The notes under the pieces are model-generated. The model saw nothing but the letters and a program-made list of their open reading frames with translations, was not told where the DNA came from and did not search any database. Source: BOG-1112 sp964635325 (GTDB taxonomy: Bacteria; Bdellovibrionota_B; Oligoflexia; Oligoflexales; Bog-1112). From it: a DNA stretch of 39,099 nucleotides. Below are positions 24,340 through 33,900 of this stretch, piece after piece (the first letter of the stretch is position 1; the number at the start of each line of letters is the position of its first letter). The stretch covers positions 1-39,099 of the forward strand of contig CAZWOL010000025.1 of assembly GCA_964635325.1 (NCBI GenBank), in the 5' to 3' direction. Both the position numbers and the translations under genes were made by a program.

Positions 24340-26169
24340 ATGTCGAATCTTATCAATTGTCACAATCTTACAAAGTCGTATGGCCAAGAGCCTCTCTTCA
24401 ATGAAATTTCGTTGGGAATTGGTGAGCGCGAACGTATCGGCATTATCGGCCCCAACGGATCCGGAAAATCAACACTACTCAAGATTCTTGCAGGCCAAGT
24501 TGAGCCAGATAGCGGCACGATGTCAGTACGCAAGGGCACACGCGTTGTGACAGTTGCACAGGAGTCACGCTTTGCTTCGCATCTCACTGTAGAGGATGCT
24601 CTGAGAGCAGCTGTACAAGAGATCGGCATGAACCCTGATGAATATCAAACCGACATCGATAAGATTTTTTGGAAGGTAGGATTCACCGATCCCACTCAAC
24701 TTGCAGAGAGTCTCTCAGGGGGCTGGCGCAAGCGATTAAGCATCGCATGCGCACTTGTTAAAAATCCCGAACTCCTCTTGCTCGACGAACCTACCAACCA
24801 TCTTGATTTAGAGGGCATACTCTGGCTCGAATCTTTCTTACGAACCGCACAGTTTAGTTTTGTTGTCATTAGTCACGATCGTTATTTTTTAGAGAATGTC
24901 ACCAACCGCACTATCGAACTCAATAGGGTCTATCCCGGTGGACTTTTTTCAGCAAACGGAGCCTATTCGCAGTTTTTGACTTTGAAGGCAGATTTTCTAA
25001 GTGGGCAACAACAAACACAGGCTAATCTAGCAAACAAAGTGCGTCGTGAGGTTGAATGGTTGCGTCAGGGAGCCAAGGCCCGAACCACCAAGCAACAGGC
25101 TCGCATCCAATCTGCGGAAGCCTTACAGGGTCAACTCGCTGCGATGAACTCACGTCTACGCACAGGTCAAGTTGACATCGAGTTCAATGCAAGTGATCGC
25201 AAAACCAAAAAGCTTGTCAACCTGATCAAAGTTTCAAAAACCCTAGGTGACCGTTGCATATTGAAGGATCTAAATCTGATGCTCACCCAAGGTTCTAAGG
25301 TTGGCTTACTCGGATTGAATGCTAGCGGCAAAACAACTTTGCTTAAGATACTTGCTGGAAAGCTACCAATAGATTCCGGAACCATTGAAAAAGCTGAAAA
25401 GCTGCGTGTAGTCTACTTCGAACAGAATCGCGATAGCCTCAATCCAGAACTAACACTGAAAAAGACACTCGCCCCTGATAGCGATAGCGTTGTTGTTAAT
25501 GACAAGGCCATACATGTCGTCAGTTGGGCACGCAAGTTCCTCTTCCGCGCTGAGCAGTTGGACACACCGATCGGAAAACTTTCTGGTGGGGAAAAAGCGA
25601 GAGTCTTGATTGCAAAACTCATGCTACAACCTGCAGATCTCTTGCTTCTCGATGAGCCTACCAACGATCTGGACATTCCTACACTTGAGGTTCTCGAGGA
25701 AAGTCTGAGTGAGTTTAACGGAGCCGTTGTCCTAGTGACTCACGATCGCTTTATGTTGGATCGCGTTTCTAATGTTTTGCTTGCCTTAGATGGCAAAGGT
25801 AATACCGAACACTTTGCAGACTACGCTCAATGGCAGGCTAAACAAAAAGAACGGGCATCTGGAAAAACTAGCAATACAAACACTAGCAGCGCAAATGCCT
25901 CAACAACCTCCACTGCTAGCAAAGCACCAACTCCTGAAAAAGCTAAAAAACTTAGCTTCAAGGAGCAGCATGAATTGAAGCAGATGGAAAGCAAAATTGC
26001 GGATGCCGAACGTAAATTAGCACAGCACGAGGCTGAAACTCTCGATCCGAGCGTTATTGCGAATCCAAAGCAATTGCGTGAAGCGTGCGCAGCTATGCAA
26101 AAGGCGCAGGAAGAGATTGACACCTTATTTGCACGTTGGTCCGACTTAGAATCACGCAAGGATCTTTGA
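24340..26169 (+). CDS. uup: Uup-type ABC-F ATPase
   Basis: ABC-F proteins bind the ribosomal E site and act on stalled or faulty translation; they have no membrane domain. The 609 residues hold two ATP-binding cassettes: Walker A GPNGSGKS (37-44), signature LSGGWRKR, Walker B LLLLDEPTNHLD; then Walker A GLNASGKT (325-332), signature LSGGEKAR (about 413-420) and LLLLDEPTNDLD. The second Walker A has Ala in place of the usual Gly. The P-site tether region (about 215-280) is basic. After residue 500 comes a Ser/Thr/Ala/Asn-rich linker and a coiled coil (about 540-605), the C-terminal domain typical of Uup. The next gene begins one base after the stop. Confidence 0.92.
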   Translation: MSNLINCHNLTKSYGQEPLFNEISLGIGERERIGIIGPNGSGKSTLLKILAGQVEPDSGTMSVRKGTRVVTVAQESRFASHLTVEDALRAAVQEIGMNPDEYQTDIDKIFWKVGFTDPTQLAESLSGGWRKRLSIACALVKNPELLLLDEPTNHLDLEGILWLESFLRTAQFSFVVISHDRYFLENVTNRTIELNRVYPGGLFSANGAYSQFLTLKADFLSGQQQTQANLANKVRREVEWLRQGAKARTTKQQARIQSAEALQGQLAAMNSRLRTGQVDIEFNASDRKTKKLVNLIKVSKTLGDRCILKDLNLMLTQGSKVGLLGLNASGKTTLLKILAGKLPIDSGTIEKAEKLRVVYFEQNRDSLNPELTLKKTLAPDSDSVVVNDKAIHVVSWARKFLFRAEQLDTPIGKLSGGEKARVLIAKLMLQPADLLLLDEPTNDLDIPTLEVLEESLSEFNGAVVLVTHDRFMLDRVSNVLLALDGKGNTEHFADYAQWQAKQKERASGKTSNTNTSSANASTTSTASKAPTPEKAKKLSFKEQHELKQMESKIADAERKLAQHEAETLDPSVIANPKQLREACAAMQKAQEEIDTLFARWSDLESRKDL

Positions 26170-26170
26170 G

Positions 26171-26494
26171 ATGGATGATGATTTTAAGGAGGCACTCAAA
26201 GAGAAACAAAAGGAGTACCGACGCAAAGTCTATCTCGAGATGAAAGAGAAGAAACGAGAATGGACTCTTAAAATGCGCCAGGAGCAAAAAGAAAAAAAGG
26301 CGCAGGAAAAAATTGAGGCCCAAAGTCAAAAAGACAAAAAGCTGTGGGAAAAAGTAAGTCTTGGAGTACCTAAAGAGGACTCCACTCACCCTCCTGAAAG
26401 CAGCTCGACTACTGACAACGCCTGCCTAAGCAAACCGGTTGCCAAAGTGTTGAAGTTTCGACGGAACAACAAACCACGCGTTCGCCTGCCTTAG
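26171..26494 (+). CDS. Small highly charged coiled-coil protein
   Basis: The 107-residue product is Lys/Glu-rich through residue 60 (EALKEKQKEYRRKVYLEMKE and on), predicted coiled coil or single alpha helix, then a Ser/Thr/Pro-rich linker and a basic tail (LKFRRNNKPRVRLP). No family recognised. The ATG lies one base after the uup stop, so it is translationally coupled to it; the basic tail would suit RNA or ribosome contact, but that is only inference. Its last 69 bases overlap the 3' end of the convergent Sel1 gene. Confidence 0.7.
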   Translation: MDDDFKEALKEKQKEYRRKVYLEMKEKKREWTLKMRQEQKEKKAQEKIEAQSQKDKKLWEKVSLGVPKEDSTHPPESSSTTDNACLSKPVAKVLKFRRNNKPRVRLP

Positions 26495-27670
26495 AAAAGT
26501 AAAAAGCATAGTTGCATAGATAATGCGATGAAGAATCTTGCTTGGAACTATACTCTCACGTTCACGTCGAGGAAAGTAGGAGCGTCCTATCCGTATAGGG
26601 CTCTCCTCAAAACCAGATTCACTTGGCAAATAGGATGTTACGATTCTCGATATGTAGTTGAAGATGCTAGACGCATCATCAAAATTATCCTGATCGGACA
26701 ATTCCGATAAAGTTTGCAGTTCAAAATTTGCAACCCTTCTATATGGCAACTTTACTTTTAGTTGCTTCCATAATTTTTTATGATTCGCAGCTATCAATGC
26801 TTCATGTACCTGACTTTCGCTCAAACATTTCTTTTGAATCAGGATTATGAAGTCTCTCATTAGCTCCTCTGCCGTCATACGTGAAAGCAGTTCTTGAAAA
26901 TTATCCGCACCTAGTTTCTCTGACAAAATGTACCAGGCTAACGCAATGATAGTATATTGCTCCTTCATTTCTTCGAAAAGAACAGCAAGATTGTTTTGCG
27001 CACGTGGCTCACCTTCCACTGCAGCTTGGCACAACCATTTTACAGCTTCATCCGCTTCAATACCGACACTGGCTCCACTCGTGTAGAAATCTACAAGATA
27101 TAGCTGAGCCAAGCTATCACCTCGGTTTGCTGCATTGCGATATATACGTTCAAGGTTACGCTTCGCTTCTTCATCTCCTCGAACTGCTGCTATACGGTAG
27201 CAGACTTCAGCCCTTGCCAAATTTTGTTGAACTCCGTCTCCATCTTCATAGGCCATCCCCAGATTATTTGCAGCGACGGGATTACCAAGCGTAGCTGCTC
27301 GCCAATAAAAATGTGCAGCAGCTTGCAAATCTCTTGTGCCACCTTGACCCTCCGCATACATAGCGCCAAGATTGTTTAGAGCGAGACGGTGATTTTGATT
27401 TGCAGCAGCTTCATAGTATCGTCGCGCTTCTTCAAGATTGACATCAACTCCATCCCCATTTTCATAGGCTAGAGCCACCTCGAACTGAGCGTCAGCATGT
27501 CCATTTTGAGCTGCTAGTTGATACCAACTAAATGCAAAACCAGGTTGGTCTTCGAGGCTTTTTGCAAAATCAAAATAAATTTGGTTTGGATCGGAACCTG
27601 CCCACAAGGGGGCGCCTAAGGAAGCGATAAAGACGAGAAGAGAAGCAGCAAGACGAGATCGATTTCGCAT
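26426..27670 (-). CDS. Exported Sel1-like repeat protein
   Basis: The 414 residues start with a signal peptide (MRNRSRLAASLLVFIASLGA, cleavage after LWA near 24). Residues about 40-250 contain Sel1-like repeats with the pattern AxxxLGxxYxxGxGVxxDxxxAxxWYxxAA: e.g. ADAQFEVALAYENGDGV, LALNNLGAMYAEGQG, VAANNLGMAYEDGDGV, and a further set after a short break. The remaining 160 residues are unlike the repeats, with a hydrophobic stretch (IIYATMLFTFL) near 388-398. Exported Sel1 proteins in other bacteria act as scaffolds in envelope biogenesis or in host invasion. GGAG lies 5 bases before the ATG. The 3' end overlaps the coiled-coil gene on the other strand by 69 bases. Confidence 0.88.
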   Translation of the reverse strand: MRNRSRLAASLLVFIASLGAPLWAGSDPNQIYFDFAKSLEDQPGFAFSWYQLAAQNGHADAQFEVALAYENGDGVDVNLEEARRYYEAAANQNHRLALNNLGAMYAEGQGGTRDLQAAAHFYWRAATLGNPVAANNLGMAYEDGDGVQQNLARAEVCYRIAAVRGDEEAKRNLERIYRNAANRGDSLAQLYLVDFYTSGASVGIEADEAVKWLCQAAVEGEPRAQNNLAVLFEEMKEQYTIIALAWYILSEKLGADNFQELLSRMTAEELMRDFIILIQKKCLSESQVHEALIAANHKKLWKQLKVKLPYRRVANFELQTLSELSDQDNFDDASSIFNYISRIVTSYLPSESGFEESPIRIGRSYFPRRERESIVPSKILHRIIYATMLFTFLRQANAWFVVPSKLQHFGNRFA

Positions 27671-27774
27671 AAGCTCTCCATGATTGAATCAAGCGTCTTT
27701 AGAAATATCCTCCTTTATTGATGAGAAAATGCTTGAGCTTTCAGAAACTACACTACATTTAAGGTTTACAAGAT

Positions 27775-27805
27775 TTGGCTAAGTTGTTAGACATTCGCCT
27801 ATAAT
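27775..27805 (+). promoter_or_regulatory. Promoter of the alpha/beta hydrolase gene
   Basis: A perfect -10 TATAAT at 27800-27805 with TTGGCT at 27775-27780 (spacer 19, slightly long). The start would be about 25 bases before the TTG start codon at 27837. Confidence 0.55.
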
Positions 27806-27836
27806 AGAGGACGAATTACTAAGAGGAATTAGAATT

Positions 27837-28688
27837 TTGCGATTTTTTTTTATAGCATTGTCATTGCTTGTTAGCTTGATGCAAGATTTGTATGCGCATG
27901 ATTTGGGTTACCGCCACTATCTCCAGAAGACGGCGCTGCCTCATAAACCTCCTCTTCTCTTAGTTCATGGTTTGGTTTCTTCCAAAGAAACATGGGAACC
28001 TGTGATCAAAGGATTGCAAAGTGAATTTGGAGAGATCTGGAGTCTTGACCTACCTGGTTACGGCGACAGCTATAAAGCGCGCTACAAGACTCTAAAAGAT
28101 GTGAGGGAGGCTCTTAATCGTTTTGTGCAAGAACACAAAATAGTCACGCCTGTAGTCATTGCTCACTCGATGGGGGCTCAGCTGTCTGTCTTGTGTCACG
28201 ACATTCTTAAGCCTTCTGTGTTCATTATCGAAGATATGGACATGCAACAAAGGAAGCGACCTGCAAAAAATAATTTCCAAATATTTGAAAGTGGTTTTAA
28301 GACGAGAGCAGAGCTTTTGAATGCCTTAGAAAGCGGAGCTTATTACAAAGCGACGAGAGACATGATCGATCGTGATTTTGTAGTGAAGGAAAACGATCGA
28401 TGGTTCTCCAAGATCAATCCGCACACTGATTTTTACTATCGTGAGAATGTTTCTTCAAATGCCGAAGTCAGGAACGCTTGGAAGTCTCTCCCAGTCACCT
28501 TGCCGATTCTTGTACTGCAAGCAAGCAAAGGTTCTGCTCTAAGTGAACATGGTCTACGCTTCATGAAAGAGTCTCACCCGAAGATCGAATTTAAGAAAAT
28601 TCCTGCATCTGATCATTCCATTCATCGGTCCCGACCCCAAGAGTTTCTTACAGCCGTCCAGTCTTTTTTACTGAGTCTTAGACCATAG
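27837..28688 (+). CDS. Exported alpha/beta-fold hydrolase
   Basis: The 283 residues begin with a signal peptide (MRFFFIALSLLVSLMQDLYA, cleavage after residue 20). The hydrolase core has the oxyanion segment LLVHGLVSSKETW (41-53), DLPGYGDS (71-78), nucleophile Ser111 in AHSMGA, and a C-terminal SDHSIHRSRPQEF with the likely catalytic His. The Gly before the nucleophile motif is Ala. The start codon is TTG, supported by GAGGAAT 9 bases upstream and by the signal peptide beginning right there; the next Met is inside the hydrophobic core. Substrate unknown: esterase or lipase-like activity in the periplasm or outside is most likely. It ends in a clear intrinsic terminator. Confidence 0.85.
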   Translation: MRFFFIALSLLVSLMQDLYAHDLGYRHYLQKTALPHKPPLLLVHGLVSSKETWEPVIKGLQSEFGEIWSLDLPGYGDSYKARYKTLKDVREALNRFVQEHKIVTPVVIAHSMGAQLSVLCHDILKPSVFIIEDMDMQQRKRPAKNNFQIFESGFKTRAELLNALESGAYYKATRDMIDRDFVVKENDRWFSKINPHTDFYYRENVSSNAEVRNAWKSLPVTLPILVLQASKGSALSEHGLRFMKESHPKIEFKKIPASDHSIHRSRPQEFLTAVQSFLLSLRP

Positions 28689-28716
28689 GCTCTACTCAGG
28701 AAAGAGCTATTTTTTT
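28686..28716 (+). terminator. Intrinsic terminator after the hydrolase gene
   Basis: GCTCT (28689-28693) pairs with AGAGC, extended by TA/TA with one bulged G, loop of about 9 bases, followed by seven T (28710-28716). The hairpin begins at the TAG stop codon. Confidence 0.6.
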
Positions 28717-28828
28717 ACACAAATTCTAAGAATTGAGTGAGAATCTATAAAAGTTAAGTCGGTTTTTTTGATGTAGAGAAGAGTGGATCTCCTTTATACT
28801 GTTGGAAAACTTTCACGGGGATCGACGC

Positions 28829-29398
28829 ATGTTGAAAAAACTTTTAGGTGTCACAACTCTATTTTTATGGACAAGCGCTGCTTATAGTTTAATCGAAATG
28901 GAAGCCTACTACGGACATCGTTGGTACGAATCTAAAGATGCTCTCAACCAAGAATTCAAAAGCTCTGGTCCAGCCTATTCTGTTGGGGTCAATCTAGATC
29001 CCATTCCTATGCTACCGCTTGCATTCGGAGCCAGTTATACGATAGTTGACTTAGAAAAATCAGACTTCACAGGCTCTCCAAACAGTGCAAAGGTCAGCGA
29101 ATTGGGCCTCGATCTAAAGGCTTGGGTACCGATGGTTCCAGTCTTTACTCCTTATTTACGAGCAAGATATGTTCTTGAATCCAAGCTCGAAGTCACCTAC
29201 ACCAACACACCTACTTTGAATACCGACACAAATCTCCATGGCTATCATATCGGTGTCGGTATCGAATACCGCATCATTCCACTCTTACATGTCTTTGCAG
29301 AAGTCGATCAGGCATTTGAAACTGCTGATTCTTTTGGTAATAAAAAAGAAGACTTCAACTCCCGTGGTTTTATGGCGGGTATCTCTGTTGGAATATAG
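28829..29398 (+). CDS. Small outer-membrane beta-barrel protein
   Basis: From the ATG at 28829 the product is 189 residues; the TTG at 28802 would add nine residues before the signal peptide and is less likely. Signal peptide MLKKLLGVTTLFLWTSAAYS. The mature part alternates hydrophobic and polar residues in beta strands (EMEAYYGHRW, AYSVGVNLDPI, LAFGASYTIVD, ELGLDLKAWV, YLRARYVLESKLEVTY, YHIGVGIEYRI, LHVFAEVDQAF, RGFMAGISVGI), enough for an 8-stranded barrel. Such proteins are common in proteobacteria and rarely have a known role. It lies 19 bases before the aminopeptidase gene on the same strand. Confidence 0.82.
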   Translation: MLKKLLGVTTLFLWTSAAYSLIEMEAYYGHRWYESKDALNQEFKSSGPAYSVGVNLDPIPMLPLAFGASYTIVDLEKSDFTGSPNSAKVSELGLDLKAWVPMVPVFTPYLRARYVLESKLEVTYTNTPTLNTDTNLHGYHIGVGIEYRIIPLLHVFAEVDQAFETADSFGNKKEDFNSRGFMAGISVGI

Positions 29399-29417
29399 TG
29401 TTGCATAGGAAGTACAT

Positions 29418-30743
29418 ATGGATCACGAACAGATTGTAGATGAGTACATAGCATTTCAAAATTTAGCTTTGAGCCCCTTTCACGCTGTCGCTGCTCTGAA
29501 AGAGCGTTTCGTAAAGCGTGGCTTTGTTGAACTAGCCCTGTCGCAAGAATGGAGCCTAAGCGTCGGTCAGGCTTACTTTGTTGCGCATCCCTCTGATAAG
29601 AGCATCATTGCTTTTCATGTCGGCCAATCAGCAACGACAGAAGCTGGTTTTGCAATGATTGGTGCACATACAGATAGTCCAGTTCTTCGCTTGCGCCTGA
29701 CTCCGTGGGCCAAGCTATATGACTACGAAACACTCTTGAGCGAGCGTCATGGTTCACTCATATTACGCTCCTGGTTAGATCGTCCTCTCCTACTCGCAGG
29801 TCAGACGTATACTTACGCACGCTCTCGCAATGGCAAGCCCGAATTTTCCAAGTCTGGACTACCTATTATTGAACGCAAGATGGTACAGAGCCCTTGGCCC
29901 ATTGCGATCATTCCTGATGTTGCGATTCATCTCGATCGAGAGAAAAACGAAAAGGGCGCTCTGAATCTCGAGACCATGATGATGGCAATTACAGGTCGCG
30001 ATTCCGGTGAAGATGCTCGACTCGCTCTATTTGAAACACTCGGAGGCCCATGCGACGGGTTTGAATTGAACTTTGCTCTCGCAACTCCTCACACACGTTT
30101 TGGTTCTCAAAGAGAATTTATTGCAGGCTCTCGACATGATGACTTGCTGATGGTTTTTGTTGCGCAATGTGCTCTCGAGACAGCTGTTCAGCATGGTGGT
30201 GGCCCAAAGACAGCAGTTGCTGCTTTTTTTGATGCAGAAGAAACGGGATCCACAACTGCAGATGGAGCATGTTCGTTCTTCATCGAAGATATATTGATGC
30301 GCATTCATCAGGCTCATCCCCTCAATAATGCGAGTGCCAGCTTTGGGCAAAGTCTTGCTGCAAGTTTTCTGATATCTGCAGACCTTGCACATGGTACGCA
30401 CCCAGGATACAGAGAGAGACACGATCTCAATCACAAGCCCCTGCTCAATGGTGGTCCTGTTTTGAAGATGAATGCAAACGATCGCTATGCAAGCTCAGGT
30501 TACAGTGCAACCGTATTCAGAGCATTATGTAAGAGCGTCGATGTGCCTGTACAGGAGTTTTCCGCTCGTCAGGATATGGGTTGCGGTTCGACCATAGGAC
30601 CTCACCTTGCTGCAAAACTCGGATGTGCTACAGTCGATGTCGGACTACCACTGCTTGCAATGCACTCTGCAGTTGAGACAGCTGGAGCCTGGGACTTGCT
30701 ACCGTGTATGAAGGTGTTCGAAAGATTCTACAGAGGAGCATAG
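29418..30743 (+). CDS. apeB: M18 family aminopeptidase
   Basis: M18 enzymes remove N-terminal Asp/Glu or other residues from peptides using two metal ions, as large cytoplasmic oligomers. The 441 residues are of normal length and there is no signal peptide. Metal and catalytic segments in order: GAHTDSP (83-89, His and Asp), SRHDDLL (bridging Asp), FDAEETGS (Glu pair), SADLAHGTHPGY (Asp) and AMHSAVE (His). AGGAAG lies about 6 bases before the ATG. It is 19 bases downstream of the OMP gene and may share its transcript. Confidence 0.93.
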   Translation: MDHEQIVDEYIAFQNLALSPFHAVAALKERFVKRGFVELALSQEWSLSVGQAYFVAHPSDKSIIAFHVGQSATTEAGFAMIGAHTDSPVLRLRLTPWAKLYDYETLLSERHGSLILRSWLDRPLLLAGQTYTYARSRNGKPEFSKSGLPIIERKMVQSPWPIAIIPDVAIHLDREKNEKGALNLETMMMAITGRDSGEDARLALFETLGGPCDGFELNFALATPHTRFGSQREFIAGSRHDDLLMVFVAQCALETAVQHGGGPKTAVAAFFDAEETGSTTADGACSFFIEDILMRIHQAHPLNNASASFGQSLAASFLISADLAHGTHPGYRERHDLNHKPLLNGGPVLKMNANDRYASSGYSATVFRALCKSVDVPVQEFSARQDMGCGSTIGPHLAAKLGCATVDVGLPLLAMHSAVETAGAWDLLPCMKVFERFYRGA

Positions 30744-30768
30744 TCTCTGTCATTGATCGTGATACCTC

Positions 30769-30810
30769 GTCACACCAAGCGCAGTCGAGCGCAGTCGAGG
30801 GGTCGCCTGC
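30769..30810 (+). repeat. REP-like repeat, copy 2
   Basis: Begins GTCACACCAAGCGCAGTCGA and ends GAGGGGTCGCCTGC. It includes a tandem 10-base duplication GCGCAGTCGA at 30779-30798. It is in the same orientation as the copy at 14382-14421. Confidence 0.75.
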
Positions 30811-30865
30811 TTAGCCAGGTGGTCTTAGGTCGAAGGAATCCGTCGAAGCATTTACAGAGCTTAAT

Positions 30866-30906
30866 GTAGGCGATCCCTCGGCTCCACTTCGTTCCGCTCG
30901 GGATGA
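30866..30906 (-). repeat. REP-like repeat, copy 3 (inverted)
   Basis: On the minus strand it begins TCATCCCGAGCGGAACGAAG and ends GAGGGATCGCCTAC. With the plus-oriented copy at 30769 it forms an inverted pair about 55 bases apart, able to fold into a long hairpin between the convergent aminopeptidase and RND pump genes. Confidence 0.75.
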
Positions 30907-30920
30907 ATTCAAACGAGGCG

Positions 30921-33900
30921 CTAGCTTGTCAGTTGCTTTTCCATCGCTTCATCATTCGAATCATGCGAGCCTTTTCTTCGACTGCGTAGGCGCTCCATAC
31001 CCTGCTCAACAACACTAAACAGACAGGGAACGATCACGAGTGTCAACAAAGTCGACATCAATAAGCCCCCGATCACAGCAACACCCATCGGTGAACGGGC
31101 TTCGCCCCCAGCTCCATGACCAATCGCAATGGGAATCATCCCACCACCTGCAGCAAAGGTTGTCATGAGAATAGGACGCAAACGTATGGGTCCTGCTTCG
31201 AGTAAGGCTTCATCAACAGAAAGACCTGCGCGTATTCTCTGCAAAGCAAAGTCGACCAAAAGAATACCGTTTTTGGTGACTATACCCATCAAGAGAATGA
31301 TCCCGATCATTGTGTAGATGGACATCATCTGTCCTGTGATAAGCAAAGAACCAAAGGCTCCAGTGAGTGACAGTGGCAGCGCAGCCATGATCACCATTGG
31401 CGCTAGGAAGCGTTCGTACTGTGCACACAGAATCATGAACACCAGCAAGATAGCAAGGAGCATAGCTTGCAGAATCGATGCGATCGACTTTTTCATAATG
31501 TCCGTTTGCCCAGCAAGAATCATCGACATATTAGATGGCATGTTCTTGTCGACAAAGCCCTGAATCTTTGTACTTGCAGCATTCAAGTCTTTACCTGTGA
31601 AGTTTGCAAGCACGGCAACCTGTCTTTGCCCGTCCATACGTTCGATCATCGAAGGTGAGTCCGCTTCACTAATATGTGCAATCGCACCCAGAGAGACGAG
31701 TTGGCCCCGTCGGTTTGGAAGTTGTAAAGCTGCTATGTCTTGTGCATCGACTCGATCCTTGTCCGATATACGCAAGCGCACATCGTGAGTGACGCCCTTG
31801 TCTTCAAATTCAGAGATCTTATCTCCTTGAAACAACGACCAGACAACGTTACCAACCTGAGCTGTACTCACACCAAGATCTGCAGCACGTCCAGGATCGA
31901 CAGCAACTCTGTATTCTTTTTGTGTCTTAGGCTTAGAGGTACTAATGTCGACAGCTTCTGGAATATTTTCGCGAATAAACTGAGCGAGCTGCTCTGTGAA
32001 AGCAATCAGCTTGTCCCAGTCATCCGACTTAAAGATCAACTGGATGGTTTGTGTACGCCCACCACCGTTGTTCTGCCCAGACTCAGAGATAATAACTTCC
32101 GAACCATCCGCAATAAAATCTGGAACCATTTCTTTGCGCACCCGATCCATCAATTGGAATTGAGTATAGGATCGTTTTTCTTTATCAATGAGCAAGATAT
32201 CGAGATTGGCCTTGTTCGGTTTTTTCTCGTTGTTGTTTGCGATTGCCGTTATTACTTTTTCGACACCAGGATAGGCTCTAAGACGTTCAGACATTTCTAA
32301 GGCTCTAATCTTAGCTCTATCGAGGGTCGTTCCTTCAGGTAGGGTATAGCTTATCTGAAATTGGCTTTTGTCTTCCTTTGGAAAAAAGGAAACTGGAACA
32401 AATCGCAACAGCACAAAGCTCAAAATAAAAGTGAAGAGTCCGGCCATCAAAGTCAAACCACGATGGTGCAAACACCACTGCAAGATCGCTTTGTAACTTT
32501 TGTCCATCCATACAAAAGCGTGCTCGAGCTTGTGCCAGAGTTTATTGAGTGTAGGATTCTTGGGCTCTTCTTCACCATCTTGCAAGAAACGAGCAGCAAG
32601 CATAGGAGTCAGTGTGAATGCAACAAAGAGGGAGACCATAACAGCGAAGGTTACCGTGAGACCAAATTGGTAGAAGAAACGCCCGATGATCCCTTCCATG
32701 AAAGCAACGGGAACAAAGACCGAACCGATCGTCAGTGTCGTTGCAAAAACAGCAAGACCAATTTCACTTGTAGCATCTTTAGCAGCTAGCGCAGGACCCT
32801 TGCCCATAGCTCGGTGTCTAAAGATGTTTTCGATCACGATAATCGCATCGTCGATCAGAATCCCGATTGAAAGTGAAAGACCAAGGGTTGACATCATATT
32901 GAGTGAAAAACCCATCGCATGCAAAAATGCAAAGGTTGCAATAACAGCTGTCGGCAATGCTGTCGCACTGATCAGTGTCACCCGAAGGTTACGCAAGAAA
33001 ATCAGAACTATAAAAGTTGCAAGCAATGCCCCTAACCACAGATCGAGCTTAACCCCGTCGATGGACCCTTTGATATAGACTGTATTGTCACTTACGATTT
33101 CAAGACGAGCACCTTCGGGAAGCTTTGACTTAAGTTTCTCAATCGCAACACGTGCCTGACTTGCAACTTGAGGGGTATTGGTTCCCGACTGTTTTTGAAG
33201 GTTCATCAAAATAGTTGGGGTCTTGTCGACAAAGGAGGCTGTTTCTTCCTCTGCAATAACATCTTGCACACTTGCGACATCGCTGATGCGAAGATTACTA
33301 TTGTTTCCACTCAGGATGGGCAGCTGAGCAATTTCATCACCATTGGCAAGACGACCTTTGACGCGTACGGTCCAATAGTTTTTGTCGTTTTGAACCTTAC
33401 CTGCCGGATAGTCAAGGTTCTGCAGTTGAATAGATTGCACGATGTCACTTGGACTAAGACCAAAACTTGCAAGTCGAGCTCGGTCGACAAAAATCTGTAC
33501 TTCACGCTCTCGTATACCGGCAGTATTCACTGCAGCAACACCGGTGACGCGTTCAAGACTCGGGACCACAACATCTTTGGCTATCTGCGAAAGTTGCCCA
33601 TAGGGAATGCTCTCTCCAGTCAGAGAGATATTCATAATAGGCGCACCACCGATATCGAATTTTTGGACGATCGGAGTCTGTGCCTCTTTGGGTATATCCG
33701 CTAGAGCTGCAAAGATCTTGTCTCGAACCTCTTGAGCAGCTTGGTCGGAGTTTTTCTCCAACACAAACTGCAAAACAATCTGGGCCACACTTCGATAGGC
33801 CGTCGAGGCTAGTTTATCGAGTCCAGAGATCCCGTTAACCGCTTTCTCCAGAGGTTTTAGCACACGTTGCTCCACCGAAGCAGGATCTGCTCCCGGATAG

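Noticed and set aside
31740..33704. Several plus-strand open frames of 130-186 residues antisense to the RND pump gene
   Set aside because: All are inside a clear 1042-residue RND transporter gene and read as compositional shadows.
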